Source: Anas platyrhynchos (taxonomy: Eukaryota; Chordata; Aves; Anseriformes; Anatidae). From it: 64,000 nucleotides of DNA. Numbering within the stretch: the stretch's first letter is position 1; every line of letters begins with the position of its first letter. The position numbers and the translations under genes are program-made. The notes below the pieces were generated by a model. It did not search any database, was not told the origin of the DNA, and was given only the letters and a program-made list of their open reading frames with translations. Positions 62,498 through 64,000 of this stretch are shown here, in pieces. The DNA lies in assembly GCF_047663525.1 (NCBI RefSeq), contig NC_092592.1:24051001-24115000 (forward strand), given 5' to 3'.

Positions 62498-64000
62498 AAC
62501 TAAAAAGGACAATCAATGTGCATAGCATTTTGAGTGTGTGACACAGTAACACAGTGTTTATTTCAAGAGTCAAAAGTCATAGATTCCAGTCCCCCAAGAA
62601 GTCAGTCAACAATAGAGAAAATTGCTTGTGACAATTTCTAATTTATGGCCCTTAAATTTTGATTTCTATTTTATACATATATTTTCTGTCTAAAAACCTA
62701 CTGTTATGTTTGGGAATTTTTCTTGCCTTTGATATAGTACAGCCTTTTGATGATAGGTGTGTGGACATTAAGAATATCCGGTAATGTAAATGGAGCTTTA
62801 CGATTGATGCAGTAAACAAATGTTCTGCCTTGGGTTTTGTTTCATCTTTAGTACGTGATGTTTGTAAATGGTATATTCATCTTGCTGAAGATCACCACGG
62901 TACTAATTACAGCACGTGTCCTACGCCAGATCTTGGGGTTTATGTTGCTATATAATGTCAAATGTGAAATTGGTTAACAAACAACTTATAATGAAATGAT
63001 AAACAAGAAGAAATTCCAAGTGTTTTTCTGGAAAGCAAAAGTGTAAATAAATTATGGTAGTCATTTTTAGGCTAAAAAAATCTATAAACAGCTGTCTTAT
63101 TCTCAAGACATGTTTTTCAAAAAAAGCTAACATTATCTGATGCAGGAATTCAAACACTGCATCTTCCGTTAATATTTAAAATGAAAGAGGTAATGATGAA
63201 ACAGTGTTAAACATTTTACCGATTATTGTGAACCTGTGGCTGAATTATTTTGAACATATTTTAAGCAGTTTGTCCCACTGAAGTTACTCAAGACTTGAAT
63301 TAATTAAAAAAAATAAGGACTTAGGTTTGTCTTGGACACACATTTGTACTTAGGTCAGTAAGTGTTCTGTTTCATTCCTTTTTCTGTAGAAAATAAACTG
63401 TGTGTATAGTGTGCATTGCATGATAACTGGAAAAGTATTTTATGCTCAACTTTTTCAAAATAGATTGTTTATTTTCTTGTACAGGAGTCTCTTAGATGTT
63501 TTGCCTAAATGGCTTATGTTTCCACCTACTCATGTCTAACATAATGTATTCCTTTCATAGAGAAATGAGATCTGAAGGATCATATTTGGCAGTTGTCTCT
63601 AGTGAAACTGAATTTTTTGCTGGAATCTCCTAAGAGTTTTGCAGGTTTACTAACAGTGCTGTTTTGGGAATAGAGCAAAAAGGTGCCTGTTATTTTTGTT
63701 GACATGGAAGCTGTAGATGTAAGCAGTCTAGCATTCCTCATGTGAGCAGTTTCCATAACAGTCTTTGAATCTTGCATGAAAACCTTATTCTTTCCTCATC
63801 TCTGCTCATGCTGTTAGTGAAATGAATCACTGATTCCATCGTGAAGTAAAGAGTTCATGTGGATGCTTATAAAGTACTGAAATATTGAAGACAGAGTAGG
63901 AGGTATTTACAATATGTAACCATCCCATGCTTGGAAGGTGCAAGGCAGGAACTAGAAAAAAGAATGGAAATGTGGTATTTATATGAATATTTTCTGCATG
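62498..64000. other. Non-coding AT-rich DNA to the window edge
   Basis: Nothing recognised. Confidence 0.55.

Noticed and set aside
62213..62503. 96-codon frame with a Cys/Phe/Val-rich tail resembling a membrane segment
   Set aside because: The tail is a translation of the TTTG/TTG microsatellite.
1..64000. tRNA, rRNA, known microRNA hairpins, CRISPR arrays, bacterial operons
   Set aside because: Reading by eye found no A/B-box tRNA structure, no rRNA segment, no familiar microRNA seed-hairpin and no regularly spaced repeat array.

Overview
The window is vertebrate nuclear DNA, most likely from a bird. The only interspersed repeats I can name are CR1-type LINEs: two plus-strand copies at about 7.19-7.52 kb and 30.24-31.07 kb, a very old minus-strand copy at 0.25-1.33 kb, and two minus-strand 3' tail fragments. 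I recognise no L1, Alu or B1 elements. Low repeat density, a moderately AT-rich background, one sharp GC-rich CpG island and CR1 tails ending in the ATTCTRTG-type octamer all fit an avian macrochromosome. A turtle or crocodilian cannot be strictly excluded, because CR1 is also common there. There are no operons, RBSs, CRISPR arrays or other bacterial features.

Layout. 0-50 kb is a gene-poor stretch: non-coding DNA, CR1 relics, microsatellites, a striking set of long T-homopolymers, and a few AT-rich, homeodomain-motif-dense blocks (about 33.1-33.9, 37.4-38.0 and 44.1-44.45 kb) that read like candidate distal regulatory elements. About 10.9-18.5 kb is somewhat GC-richer and CAG/CTG-rich, without recognisable coding potential.

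The one gene-like landmark is a CpG island at about 50.09-51.55 kb. It holds a tight cluster of NRF1-type sites (one perfect), a CCAAT box, a FOX motif, GC boxes, a PAR-bZIP D-box, a canonical CACGTG E-box, a perfect 14-bp palindrome flanked by direct repeats, and a near-consensus plus-strand splice donor at 50,792. My reading is a TATA-less promoter with a mostly non-coding first exon transcribed left to right, with 50.8-64 kb being the start of a long first intron. I could not identify the gene.

No open reading frame can be called a functional protein-coding gene. The longest outside the CpG island (171 codons or fewer) match nothing I recognise, and those inside the island are low-complexity by-products of GC-rich DNA. 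The only reading frames with a recognisable protein signature are the decayed CR1 ORF2 remnants. Nothing in the window amounts to a clear undescribed system. The observations most worth checking are the promoter's regulatory grammar and strand, the 11:0 strand bias of long T runs, and the readable fossil reverse transcriptase at the left edge.
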